Shown here piece by piece: positions 26,628 through 34,551 of a stretch of DNA of 64,000 nucleotides (within the stretch, counting starts at the first letter, position 1; each line of letters opens with the position of its first letter). Under the pieces are notes generated by a model. The model had not been told where the DNA came from. It did no database searches and was given only the letters and a program-made list of their open reading frames with translations. Position numbers and translations under genes: made by a program. The stretch comes from Streptomyces olivochromogenes (GTDB taxonomy: Bacteria; Actinomycetota; Actinomycetes; Streptomycetales; Streptomycetaceae): assembly GCF_001514115.1 (NCBI RefSeq), contig NZ_KQ948464.1, positions 232,382 through 296,381 of the forward strand, in the 5' to 3' direction.

Positions 26628-26658
26628 CGGACCCCGTACCGCGATCGTCGAGCCCGGC

Positions 26659-26675
26659 CACCGGCCCGGCCGGTG
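26659..26675. terminator. Hairpin between convergent genes
   Basis: CACCGGC with GCCGGTG around a 3-nt loop lies in the 57-bp gap between the convergent fxsT-type and HExxH genes, so it could serve both. Confidence 0.5.
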
Positions 26676-26684
26676 CCGACGTCG

Positions 26685-28481
26685 CTACTCCGCGAGCCAG
26701 TGGGCCAGGAGCACCGGATCCGGCGGGGTGGGCAGCGCGCGGCCGACGGCCAGGGCCAGTTCGGGGCGTTCGGTCAGGGCGTTCCCGGCGGCCCGCTCGC
26801 CGCACTCGGCCAGCGCCAGGCCGAGCCCGGCCCAGGCCGCGGGCCTGGCATCCGGACCGCTGAGCTCCTCGCCGTACAGCTTGACCGCGGTCGTGGCGTC
26901 GCCGTCCACCAGCGCCAGATCGGCGGGGACGACACCCGGCACCTTCCTCGCGGGGTTCTCCGCCGCACGCAGGGCGTCGAACTCCCCGGGGGCGACAAGG
27001 CCGAGGCGCGCCAGCAGCGCGAGCGTGTCCAGTCGGCAGGCCCCCGGATCGGCCCGCAGCGCGGGCTCGGGGTGCCGCGTGACGGCGTGCCCGGGCCGCC
27101 CCGCGGACCAGGCCTCCGCCAGCTCCTTCGCATGCGCCGCGGGCACCTGGAGATGGTGTGCGCGCCAGGTCGCACGGTGGTGGACCGTCGCGAGGTGCGC
27201 GAGGCGCTGTTCGCGTACTCCCACCGGCTCCGCATGCCAGCCGGTGGTCTGTTCGTCCAGGCTGTCGACCAGCGCGTGCCCCAGGGGAGTGAGCGCGGGG
27301 TGCTCGCGCAGGGTTCCGAGCACCCCGCGCACGGCGCTGCGCCACAGCGCGTGCTCGAAGCCCGCGAGCCCCTCCGCACCTCGTGTGCGCCAGTAGTGCG
27401 CGACCCCGGAGAAGGCATAAGCCCCATGGACCAGCCCGCCGAGAGGGCGCGGATCGTCCCGCCAGGGCGCGTAGAACAGCTCGTCGCACTCCTCGAACAG
27501 GGGCGTGAGAAAGATGAGGCCGTTGAGCAGGGTGTGCCGGAACTCATGTACGAGGGCGACGCCGAGCTGAGCCGGGAGGACGTCCTCGTCCTCGTCCGGC
27601 TCGGAGAGCAACAGGCACCCGAACGCGTCGCTCGACGAAGCCGCCCGCGCACGCAGCCGCTCGCCCCGCGGCAGCGGAACGACGGAGCGCAACCCCGTGG
27701 TCAGGGCCCGGGCGCTGACCACGTGATCGTTCACCAGCACCGGCCACATGCGTGCGAACCAGTGCTGCCAAGAAGCGAACTGCGCGGAGGAGAGCCGTCC
27801 CGGCGCCGCCAGCGCCGGCACCGGTGCGTAGGGTCCCAGGTCGTCGAGGGTGACGGTCAGCCGCATGCCCGCGTGCTCCGCGCGCAGCCGCCGCTGCCCC
27901 TCCCACCCCGGGACGTCGTTCTCCCTGTCGTCCGGCAACGTCACGGTCACGTCGCCCGCGGCGACCCGGACCGCGCCGTCGTGCCCCCACACCTCGGCGG
28001 TGCCCCAGGGATCACCGCCGACCGTCGCCCGGCCGAGGCCCGGCAGGAACACCCGGCCGTCCTGCACCGGCACGCGCGCGCGGAAGTCGGCGCCGGCGCC
28101 GATGAACACGGCCGCCGCCAGCTGCCCGAGGAACCCCAGTTCCACGCGCAACGGGGGCTCACCCACGGTCGCCGCCGGATCCGGGCGGGACAGTCTGCGC
28201 AGCAGGCTCGCCGACCACACACCGACCTGCGGGTCGAGGAGCACCGTACGGAAGCCCGCCGGGTCCGCCCGCTCGGCGGCTTCGAGCAGTCGCCAGGCCC
28301 GACGTACGTCGTCGGCATCCGCTGCCGTCTCATCCGCTGCCGCGTCGCGGATCGCACGCAACAGCAACAGGCGTCGGCTCGACTCCGCGTCGAGCAGGAA
28401 TCCGACGGCTTCCTCGTCCTCGGTGACGGAGTTCAGCGCGTCCAGGACGGGTTCGGAAAGGTGGTGACGGCGCATCGGCAC
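26685..28481 (-). CDS. Stand-alone HExxH peptide-modification enzyme (FxS-type)
   Basis: A 598-residue protein. I use the GTG at 28481 because AAGGA lies 6 nt upstream; ATG 28475 is the alternative. The motif VHEFRH (His312-Glu-Phe-Arg-His316) identifies the family annotated as HExxH motif-containing putative peptide modification protein. The C-terminal 250 residues are helical. In FxsB-type enzymes this domain is fused to a radical SAM domain, and such domains have been shown to act as alpha-ketoglutarate-dependent beta-hydroxylases rather than proteases. Here it is separate, and no radical SAM gene is in the window. The small precursor-like gene at 28542-28739 lies 60 bp upstream on the same strand and is the obvious substrate. 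Confidence 0.8.
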   Translation of the reverse strand: MPMRRHHLSEPVLDALNSVTEDEEAVGFLLDAESSRRLLLLRAIRDAAADETAADADDVRRAWRLLEAAERADPAGFRTVLLDPQVGVWSASLLRRLSRPDPAATVGEPPLRVELGFLGQLAAAVFIGAGADFRARVPVQDGRVFLPGLGRATVGGDPWGTAEVWGHDGAVRVAAGDVTVTLPDDRENDVPGWEGQRRLRAEHAGMRLTVTLDDLGPYAPVPALAAPGRLSSAQFASWQHWFARMWPVLVNDHVVSARALTTGLRSVVPLPRGERLRARAASSSDAFGCLLLSEPDEDEDVLPAQLGVALVHEFRHTLLNGLIFLTPLFEECDELFYAPWRDDPRPLGGLVHGAYAFSGVAHYWRTRGAEGLAGFEHALWRSAVRGVLGTLREHPALTPLGHALVDSLDEQTTGWHAEPVGVREQRLAHLATVHHRATWRAHHLQVPAAHAKELAEAWSAGRPGHAVTRHPEPALRADPGACRLDTLALLARLGLVAPGEFDALRAAENPARKVPGVVPADLALVDGDATTAVKLYGEELSGPDARPAAWAGLGLALAECGERAAGNALTERPELALAVGRALPTPPDPVLLAHWLAE

Positions 28482-28541
28482 GACGATTCCTTGTTCACAG
28501 GGCCGTGACTGGGGCACTCCGTGGCAGATCGCGACGGGGCC

Positions 28542-28739
28542 CTAACTGCCGTCGCTGCCCGCGATGGTGGAGAGGGGGCGACCGACCCGAAGCCTCAGGC
28601 GCTCGATCGACGGCCGTAGAACGGCGTCATCAAGGGCCGCGACCTCCTCGAGCGACAGCGCCGACAACGTGGGAAGCCAGGATTGCGGCGCCCCGGAGAG
28701 CACCGCTTCACGGGAGGTGACGTGTTCCCTCGATGACAT
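28542..28739 (-). CDS. FxsA-like RiPP precursor peptide with non-canonical C-terminus
   Basis: A 65-residue peptide starting at the ATG at 28739. The leader has the FxsA pattern: LPTLSALSLEEVAALDDAVL followed by a basic amphipathic helix (IERLRLRV). In FxsA the last residues are an AGFxSxx ending. Here the tail is RPLSTIAGSDGS, so the AG is kept but the Phe and the FxSxx spacing are absent. It is followed after 60 bp by the HExxH enzyme gene. The absence of the aromatic residue fits the absence of the cyclophane-forming radical SAM enzyme. An AT-rich GATATACC sequence 9 nt upstream of the ATG may be a -10 box or part of a leaderless start. Confidence 0.7.
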   Translation of the reverse strand: MSSREHVTSREAVLSGAPQSWLPTLSALSLEEVAALDDAVLRPSIERLRLRVGRPLSTIAGSDGS

Positions 28740-28837
28740 GGCGTCACGGTATATCAACGTGTGCTCTCAAGAAACGCTGAACCACTGCACCAGCGCGGTT
28801 TGCCCGCCCTCCGGCGGCGGAGGACGGGCACACAACC

Positions 28838-28899
28838 AGGACGTCAGCACCAGGCAGTCAGCACGAGGGCAGTCAGCACGAGGGCATCGGCACCAGAAC
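28838..28899. repeat. 15-bp direct repeats upstream of the FxsA-like gene
   Basis: Variants of GCAGTCAGCACGAGG occur two to four times in the gap between the precursor-like gene and the 3' end of the next gene. Confidence 0.65.
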
Positions 28900-28900
28900 G

Positions 28901-30475
28901 TCAGCCCGTCAACGCCGGCTCACTGTCGGACAGCGGAGCGCCCGCCGCCGGGTTCGCGCTCTCCTGCTCGCCGACCGCGGTGTCCTGCGCCCCCTCGACA
29001 TGCTGCGCCGGCCGCTTCGGCAGCGCGAACATCAGCAGGAAGATCGCGACCATCACCGCCACGACCCAGCCCAGCGCGTGCTGGAAGCCGTTGACGAAGG
29101 CCGGGCCCACCTGGGCCTGGGTCAAATGGTCGCCGATCTGGCCGAAGAAGACCACGGACACCAGGCCGAGTCCGAGCGCGTTGCCCATCTGCTGCACGGT
29201 GTTGATGAGGCCGGACGCCGAACCGGAGTGCTCGCGCGGGACCTCCGACAGCACCGCGTCGGTCAGCGGGGCCACGATGAAGCCCATGCCCGCGCCCATG
29301 ACGACCAGCGGAAGCGCCATCTGCCAGGAGGCGATGGACAGGCCGTACCGCTCGGACTCCCAGATGTAGAGCAGCACCCCGGCCGCCATGATCAGGGCGC
29401 CCGCCTGGAGCACCTTGCGCCCGAAGCGCGGGACGAGCAGCTGCACCGACATGCCCGCCGCGGCCGACACCGCGATCGAGAACGGGACCCCGGTCAGACC
29501 CGCCCGCAGCGGGCGCCAGCCCAGGCCGACCTGCATGTACAGCGTCCAGACCAGGAAGAAGATGCCGAGGCCGACCCCGAAGACAGTCTGGACGGCGATG
29601 CCCGCCGCGAAGCTCTTCACCTTGAACAGCGACAGCTCGACCAGCGGCGAACCGTCCCGCGCCGCCTTCCGCCGCTCGAACGCCACCAGCGCCGCGAAGA
29701 CGAGGAGGGCGCCGCCCATCGACATGTACCCCCACAGCGGCCAGCCCAGCTCACGCCCTCGCGTCAGCGGGTAGAGCAGCATCAGCAGGCCCAGCGTCAC
29801 GAGGGCCACGCCGACGAGGTCGAGCTTGAGGGCCTTCGGGGCCTTGGACTCGCTGATGAAACGTCGTCCCAGGATCAGCGCGGCGATGCCCACCGGCAGG
29901 TTGATGAGGAAGATCGGCCGCCATTCGAGACCGAAGAGGTTCCACTCGGTGAGCAGCGCGCCGAGCAGCGGGCCGGACACGGCGCCCAGGCCGACGATCG
30001 CTCCGAAGAGGCCGAAGACCTTGCCCCGCTCGTGCGCCGGGAAGGTCGCGTGCACGATCGACAGCACCTGCGGCACCATCAGCGCGGCCATCCCGCCCTG
30101 AAGAATGCGCGAGGCGACGAGCATCTCCGGGTTCGCGGCGAAGCCGCACAGCGCGGAGGCGATCGTGAAGCCCCCTATGCCGACCAGGAAGAGCCGCTTG
30201 CGGCCGTGGATGTCGCCGAGCCGTCCACCGGTGATGAGCCCGGCGGCGAAGGCGAGCGCGTAGCCGGCGGTGATCCACTGGATCTGGCTGAAAGACGCGC
30301 CCTCGTCCCGCTGGATCGAGGGAATCGCGATGTTGACGATCGTGACGTCGACCAGGTCCATGAAGGCCGCGGTCATCACGATGGCGAGCGCGAACCAGCG
30401 CCGTCGGTCGGCCGCGGCTGCCGGGCCCTGCGGCGGCTCGGCCGGACTGCTGGGAGTGGTCTCGGTGGAGGTCAT
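28901..30475 (-). CDS. DHA2-type MFS exporter (14 TM)
   Basis: A 524-residue protein from the ATG at 30475. It has the 14-segment layout of the DHA2/EmrB-QacA branch. DLVDVTIVNIAIPSI in TM1 is the D1 motif, GGRLGDIHGRKR is motif A, and the antiporter motif C (GAIVGLGAVSGPLLGALL) is in TM5. It should pump out drugs or metabolites with protons. A WYL-type regulator is encoded divergently 62 bp away, with a dyad between them, which argues that the regulator controls it. Confidence 0.88.
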   Translation of the reverse strand: MTSTETTPSSPAEPPQGPAAAADRRRWFALAIVMTAAFMDLVDVTIVNIAIPSIQRDEGASFSQIQWITAGYALAFAAGLITGGRLGDIHGRKRLFLVGIGGFTIASALCGFAANPEMLVASRILQGGMAALMVPQVLSIVHATFPAHERGKVFGLFGAIVGLGAVSGPLLGALLTEWNLFGLEWRPIFLINLPVGIAALILGRRFISESKAPKALKLDLVGVALVTLGLLMLLYPLTRGRELGWPLWGYMSMGGALLVFAALVAFERRKAARDGSPLVELSLFKVKSFAAGIAVQTVFGVGLGIFFLVWTLYMQVGLGWRPLRAGLTGVPFSIAVSAAAGMSVQLLVPRFGRKVLQAGALIMAAGVLLYIWESERYGLSIASWQMALPLVVMGAGMGFIVAPLTDAVLSEVPREHSGSASGLINTVQQMGNALGLGLVSVVFFGQIGDHLTQAQVGPAFVNGFQHALGWVVAVMVAIFLLMFALPKRPAQHVEGAQDTAVGEQESANPAAGAPLSDSEPALTG

Positions 30476-30496
30476 GGCTTGAAGGTAGACCCCCAT

Positions 30497-30515
30497 TAGG
30501 TCAGATCATGTCCTA
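30497..30515. promoter_or_regulatory. Dyad between MFS exporter and WYL regulator
   Basis: TAGGTCAGATCATGTCCTA is an imperfect palindrome (six of nine pairs) centred in the 62-bp divergent gap. It is a candidate operator for the WYL regulator. Confidence 0.45.
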
Positions 30516-30537
30516 GATGTGCGGCACTCTGGGAAAC

Positions 30538-31593
30538 ATGACGACGGACACCCCGGCCCGGCTCCTCCAGCTGCTCTCCCTCCTCCAGACACCCCGCGAA
30601 TGGCCCGGCGGCGAGCTCTCCGAGCGGCTGGGCGTGTCCCGGCGTACCGTCCGCCGCGACATCGACCGGCTCCGGGAGCTGGGTTATCCGGTGCAGGCGA
30701 CGAAGGGGGCCGACGGCGGGTACCGGCTGGTGGCGGGCAAGGCGATGCCGCCGCTCGTGCTCGACGACGAGGAGGCGGTGGCGATCGCGGTGGGGCTGCG
30801 GGCCGGCGCCGGGCACGCGGTCGAGGGCGTCGACGAGGCCTCCGTACGGGCCCTCGCCAAACTGGAGCAGGTGCTGCCGTCCCGGCTGCGCCACCGTGTG
30901 TCCACGCTCCAGGCCGCGACCACCCCGCTGACCAGCGGGGACGGGGCGAGCATCGCGCCGGAGACGCTGACCGTGATCGCCGCGTCGGTGACCGGGCGGG
31001 AACGGCTGCGGTTCGCCTACCGCTCGGGGGACGACACCCCCTCCCAACGCCTGGCCGAGCCCTACCGCCTCGTGTCCACCGGCCGTCGCTGGTACCTCGT
31101 CGCCTACGACCTCGACCGCGACGACTGGCGCACCTTCCGCGTCGACCGGATCGCCGAGCCCTTCGCGACCGGCGTCCGTTTCACGCCACGCGAACTGCCG
31201 ACGGGGAACGCGGCCGAATACCTGCGGCAGTCGATGTACGGGCGCCAGGAGACGTACGACTTCGAGGTGGCCTTCGCCGCGCCCGCCGCGTTCGTCGCGG
31301 CCCGTCTGCCCAAGTGGTTCGGCGCGCCCGAGCCGATCGACGAGCGCAACTGTCTGCTGCGTTCCTCCGCCGGGGACTCCGTGGAGTGGCTGGCGGTACG
31401 GCTCGCGATGGTCGACTGCGAGTTCACGGTGCGACGGCCGGCCGAACTGGTGGAGTGCGTACGGGAGTGGGGCGGGCGCCTGACCCGGGCGGCGGGCGGC
31501 TCGGAAGACGGGTCGGAGGGCGGGACAGGGGGCGGGGCGGGAGACGGGGCGGAGGGCGGTCGCCGGGAAGGGCGCGGCGTCAGAGCCGGGTGA
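30538..31593 (+). CDS. YafY-type transcriptional regulator (HTH + WYL)
   Basis: A 351-residue protein, ATG at 30538. The N-terminal DeoR-like helix-turn-helix is at about 5-60 (LSERLGVSRRTVRRDIDRLRELGYPV). The WYL domain spans about 140-225 (LRFAYRSGDDTPSQRLAEPYRLV, WYLVAYDLDRDDWRTFRVDRI). A WCX-type C-terminal domain follows. WYL domains sense nucleic acids or small ligands. The last 35 residues are low-complexity Gly/Glu/Ser/Arg, encoded by a GGCGGG-rich repeat tract. It is divergent from the MFS exporter gene, so local control is likely. Confidence 0.85.
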   Translation: MTTDTPARLLQLLSLLQTPREWPGGELSERLGVSRRTVRRDIDRLRELGYPVQATKGADGGYRLVAGKAMPPLVLDDEEAVAIAVGLRAGAGHAVEGVDEASVRALAKLEQVLPSRLRHRVSTLQAATTPLTSGDGASIAPETLTVIAASVTGRERLRFAYRSGDDTPSQRLAEPYRLVSTGRRWYLVAYDLDRDDWRTFRVDRIAEPFATGVRFTPRELPTGNAAEYLRQSMYGRQETYDFEVAFAAPAAFVAARLPKWFGAPEPIDERNCLLRSSAGDSVEWLAVRLAMVDCEFTVRRPAELVECVREWGGRLTRAAGGSEDGSEGGTGGGAGDGAEGGRREGRGVRAG

Positions 31594-31639
31594 GCCCCGC
31601 GCGGGCCCGGCGTCCAGAGGAAGCCACACGGGAGGAAAG

Positions 31640-32287
31640 TCACGCGGTACCCCAGGGAAAGTCACGCAGCGCTTCCAGATGACGTACCGCGAGCGCGACC
31701 GGTCCGGCCGGACCGTCGGCCGGCTCGTCGCCGGCGGCCCAGACCTCCACCGCCGCGCGAACCGCCGCACCGGCCACGGCGGCACCGAGCCGGAACTCCG
31801 TCCCGCCGCCCGCCACGGCAGCCCTCGCCTCCAGCACCCGAGCCAGCGTCCGCTCCGCCCCCTGACACGCCTCGCCCCACACCCTCAGCAGCGCCGGGCT
31901 CCCCTCGGCCAACCGGAGCAGGGCGCGGACCCAGTCCATGGACTCCGGTCGCACCCCTACGCCCGGGGTGAGGGTCTGGACGACGGCGTGGCGAAGCGCC
32001 TCCGGCACGGACAGGTCGGCCGGGGCGTCACGTACGGCCTCGGCCCACTTCTCGACGCCCGCGGAGAAGAGCGGGGCGAGGCACTCTTCCTTGCCGGCGA
32101 AGTAGCGGTAGAAGGTGCGTGGCGCGACACCGGCGGCGCGGGCGATGTCCTCGGCTCGGGTGGCGCGCAGACCGTGCCTCATGAAGAGCCCGGCCGCGGC
32201 CCGCGCGATCTCCATCCGCGTGGCGGCCTTGCGTCGCTCCGTGAGCGAGAGCCCGGGAACGGCGGCCGCGCGGTCGGTACCGGTCAC
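31640..32287 (-). CDS. TetR family regulator
   Basis: A protein of about 215 residues. The helix-turn-helix is in the first 60 residues (ARAAAGLFMRHGLRATRAEDIARAAGVAPRTFYRYFAGKEE). The rest is a helical ligand domain without recognisable specificity. The start is uncertain: GTG 32287 gives a normal length, and an ATG at 32314 is in frame; neither has a clear Shine-Dalgarno. It follows a convergent WYL regulator gene. The target is not evident. Confidence 0.85.
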   Translation of the reverse strand: MTGTDRAAAVPGLSLTERRKAATRMEIARAAAGLFMRHGLRATRAEDIARAAGVAPRTFYRYFAGKEECLAPLFSAGVEKWAEAVRDAPADLSVPEALRHAVVQTLTPGVGVRPESMDWVRALLRLAEGSPALLRVWGEACQGAERTLARVLEARAAVAGGGTEFRLGAAVAGAAVRAAVEVWAAGDEPADGPAGPVALAVRHLEALRDFPWGTA

Positions 32288-32794
32288 GAACGGCAGGTTA
32301 TGCCCCTGTGGCACAATCTGCCATCCGGGTCACCCCGGGGTTCAGGTACGGGGTGGCCCGTCTGCCTGCCCGAAAACCACCGCTCCCCCGGATCGCGGCC
32401 CGATCGAACCCCGGCCCGCTCCGAACGAACCCCGCCCCGTCCCCGGACGAGCCCCGGCCGACCCCGCCGAACCCTGCACAAAAAGGAGCCGAGCCCCGGC
32501 GCCAGGGGGGGGAAGGCGCCGAAGCTCGGCTCTGGAGAGTCCCGGCGCGGGGGGGGGAGTGCGTCGGGACTCGGTTCTGGGGGGTCTTGGGGCTGCGCCC
32601 CGGGACCCTGAACCCTGGGCCCTGAAGTCTTGTGCCCAGAGCCCAGCGAGTTAAGCGGCGTTACATGGCCATGTCCGGTCGACTTATGGCCGACCTCGGG
32701 GCCGTCAGATCCGTCAGATCCGTCGAACCCGTACGAACCATACGTGGCACACCAACCACATGAACCACGCAAACCGCACGAACCGCGGACATTC
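32288..32794. other. 500-bp gap upstream of hrdD terminator region with G-run hairpins
   Basis: Two strong hairpins stand in tandem. GAGCCGAGC pairs with GCTCGGCTC (32486-32532, with an inner GGCGCC pair). GAGTCCCG pairs with CGGGACTC (32537-32572). Each loop contains a run of eight or nine G. A third, weaker stem follows near 32580-32625. The rest is C-rich spacer with CCCGGAC/CCCGACC-type repeats (32380-32470) and ATCCGTCAGATCCGTC-type repeats (32703-32722). No ORF looks real. The hairpins could end transcription from either side or belong to an untranslated RNA. Confidence 0.55.
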
Positions 32795-33796
32795 TTAAGC
32801 CGCCGCGTCAAAACCGGTGTCGCGGGCCAGCTTCTTCAGCTCCAGCAGCGCGTGCTTCTCGATCTGGCGGATGCGCTCACGGGTGAGCCCGTGCTCCTTG
32901 CCGACCTCCGTGAGCGTGCGCTCCCGGCCGTCGTCGATGCCGTACCGCATCTTGATGATCGAGGCCGTGCGCTGGTCGAGGCGGCCGATCAGGTCGTCGA
33001 GCTCCTCGCTGCGCAGCAGGGTGAGGACGGACTGCTCGGGCGAGACCGCGGAGGTGTCCTCGAGGAGGTCACCGAACTGGGTGTCACCGTCGTCGTCCAC
33101 CGACATGTTCAGCGAGACCGGGTCGCGGGCCCAGTCCAGGACATCCGTCACGCGCTCCGGGGTCGAGTCCAGCTCGGCGGCGATCTCCGCGTGCTCGGGC
33201 TCGCGCCCGTTCTTGCGGTTGAACTCGCGCTGCACGCGACGGATCCGGCCCAGCTCCTCGACCAGGTGCACGGGGAGGCGGATCGTGCGCGACTGGTCGG
33301 CGATGGAGCGGGTGATGGCCTGACGGATCCACCAGGTGGCGTACGTCGAGAACTTGAAGCCCTTGCGGTAGTCGAACTTCTCGACCGCGCGCACCAGGCC
33401 CGCGTTGCCCTCCTGGATCAGGTCGAGCAGGGGCAGGCCGCTACGGGGATACCGCCGGGCCACGGCGACGACCAGCCGCAGGTTGGAGCGGATGAAGACG
33501 TCCTTGGCCCGCTCCCCCTCGGCGACCAGCGCCTCGAGCTCCTCGCGGGTCGCGTCCGCCTTGGGGGCATCGACCTCGTCGTCGAGGATCTGCCGAGCGA
33601 ACACACCCGCCTCGATGATCTGGGACAGCTCGACTTCCTTGGCGGCGTCGAGCAGCGGCGTACGCGCGATCTCGTCGAGGTACATGCCGACCAGGTCGCG
33701 GTCGGCGATTTCGCCGCCTACGGCGCGAACACTGCGTGCCGCGTCGCTGGTCTCGCCGGTGGCGGACTGACGACGGGCGACGGCACGGGTTGCCAT
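32795..33796 (-). CDS. hrdD: Group 2 sigma factor HrdD
   Basis: A 333-residue RNA polymerase sigma factor very like HrdD. Region 1.2 is DLVGMYLDEIARTPLL. Region 2 has RLVVAVARRYPRSGLPLLDLIQEGNAGLVRAVEKFDYRKGFKFSTYATWWIRQA. Region 3 is near RTIRLPVHLVEELGRI. Region 4 has the helix-turn-helix TLTEVGKEHGLTRERIRQIE. It lacks the long acidic N-terminus of the principal sigma HrdB. HrdD is not essential; in S. coelicolor its gene is transcribed partly from a SigR promoter, and a matching site is present here. Confidence 0.95.
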   Translation of the reverse strand: MATRAVARRQSATGETSDAARSVRAVGGEIADRDLVGMYLDEIARTPLLDAAKEVELSQIIEAGVFARQILDDEVDAPKADATREELEALVAEGERAKDVFIRSNLRLVVAVARRYPRSGLPLLDLIQEGNAGLVRAVEKFDYRKGFKFSTYATWWIRQAITRSIADQSRTIRLPVHLVEELGRIRRVQREFNRKNGREPEHAEIAAELDSTPERVTDVLDWARDPVSLNMSVDDDGDTQFGDLLEDTSAVSPEQSVLTLLRSEELDDLIGRLDQRTASIIKMRYGIDDGRERTLTEVGKEHGLTRERIRQIEKHALLELKKLARDTGFDAAA

Positions 33797-33878
33797 GCGT
33801 GCTCCCTTGCGATGGTGGGCTTGCGGGTCCTAGTGGCGGCTCGGACACTCTTCCGAGTGCCCGGCATCCGAAGGAAAC

Positions 33879-33905
33879 AACGACTGGAATCCGGACAGAA
33901 TTCCC
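33879..33905 (-). promoter_or_regulatory. SigR-type promoter of hrdD
   Basis: On the minus strand GGGAAT (33905-33900), 18 nt of spacer, then GTT (33881-33879). This is exactly the GGGAAT-N18-GTT consensus of the thiol-oxidative-stress sigma factor SigR. It lies about 83 nt upstream of the hrdD start codon, so disulfide stress should induce hrdD. Confidence 0.85.
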
Positions 33906-33965
33906 AACCCGCCCTCCTATTTTTCTGATCATGCAGTACCCTGTGCCGCCACAGCGGGAGGTCGG

Positions 33966-34520
33966 ATGTCAACGGAACGTACAGAGGCGCAGGTCAGGCC
34001 AGGAGTCGAGGCCGACCTCGACGTTCTCACGGCCATCTACAACCACTACGTTCGCGAGACCCCCATCACATTCGACACTGCCGTCTTCACCTCGGAAGAG
34101 CGTCGCCCTTGGCTGCTCTCCCACCCTGAAGACGGCCCGCACCGCCTGATGGTTGCCACGGACACGGACTCACAGGGGGTTCCCGGAAACGCACAGCGAA
34201 TTCTGGGATACGCCACGTCCAGCGCGTTCCGCCCCAAGCCCGCCTACGCCACCTCAGTCGAGGTCACCATCTACCTCGCCCCGGACGCGGGCGGCCGGGG
34301 CGTCGGCACGCTGCTCTACAAGGCCCTCTTCGAGGCGCTCGCCGACGAGGACGTGCACCGCGCCTACGCGGGCATCGCCCAACCCAACGAAGCGTCAGTG
34401 AGGCTGCACGAACGCTTCGGGTTCCGCTACGTCGGTACGTACCGGGAGGTGGGCCGGAAGTTCGGCCGGTACTGGGATGTGGCCTGGTACGAGAAGGACC
34501 TCCAGCCGACGGACCTCTAG
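33966..34520 (+). CDS. GNAT acetyltransferase, phosphinothricin/methionine-sulfone type
   Basis: A 184-residue enzyme. It has IYNHYVRETPITFDT near the N-terminus, the acetyl-CoA loop GGRGVGTLLY, and PNEASVRLHERFGF plus GRYWDVAWYEKDL at the end. This pattern and length match the Pat/YncA group that N-acetylates phosphinothricin, methionine sulfone or related amino acids. The substrate cannot be read from sequence. It is divergent from hrdD with about 170 bp between. Confidence 0.8.
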   Translation: MSTERTEAQVRPGVEADLDVLTAIYNHYVRETPITFDTAVFTSEERRPWLLSHPEDGPHRLMVATDTDSQGVPGNAQRILGYATSSAFRPKPAYATSVEVTIYLAPDAGGRGVGTLLYKALFEALADEDVHRAYAGIAQPNEASVRLHERFGFRYVGTYREVGRKFGRYWDVAWYEKDLQPTDL

Positions 34521-34551
34521 CCGATGGACCTCTGACTGAAGGACCTCTGGA

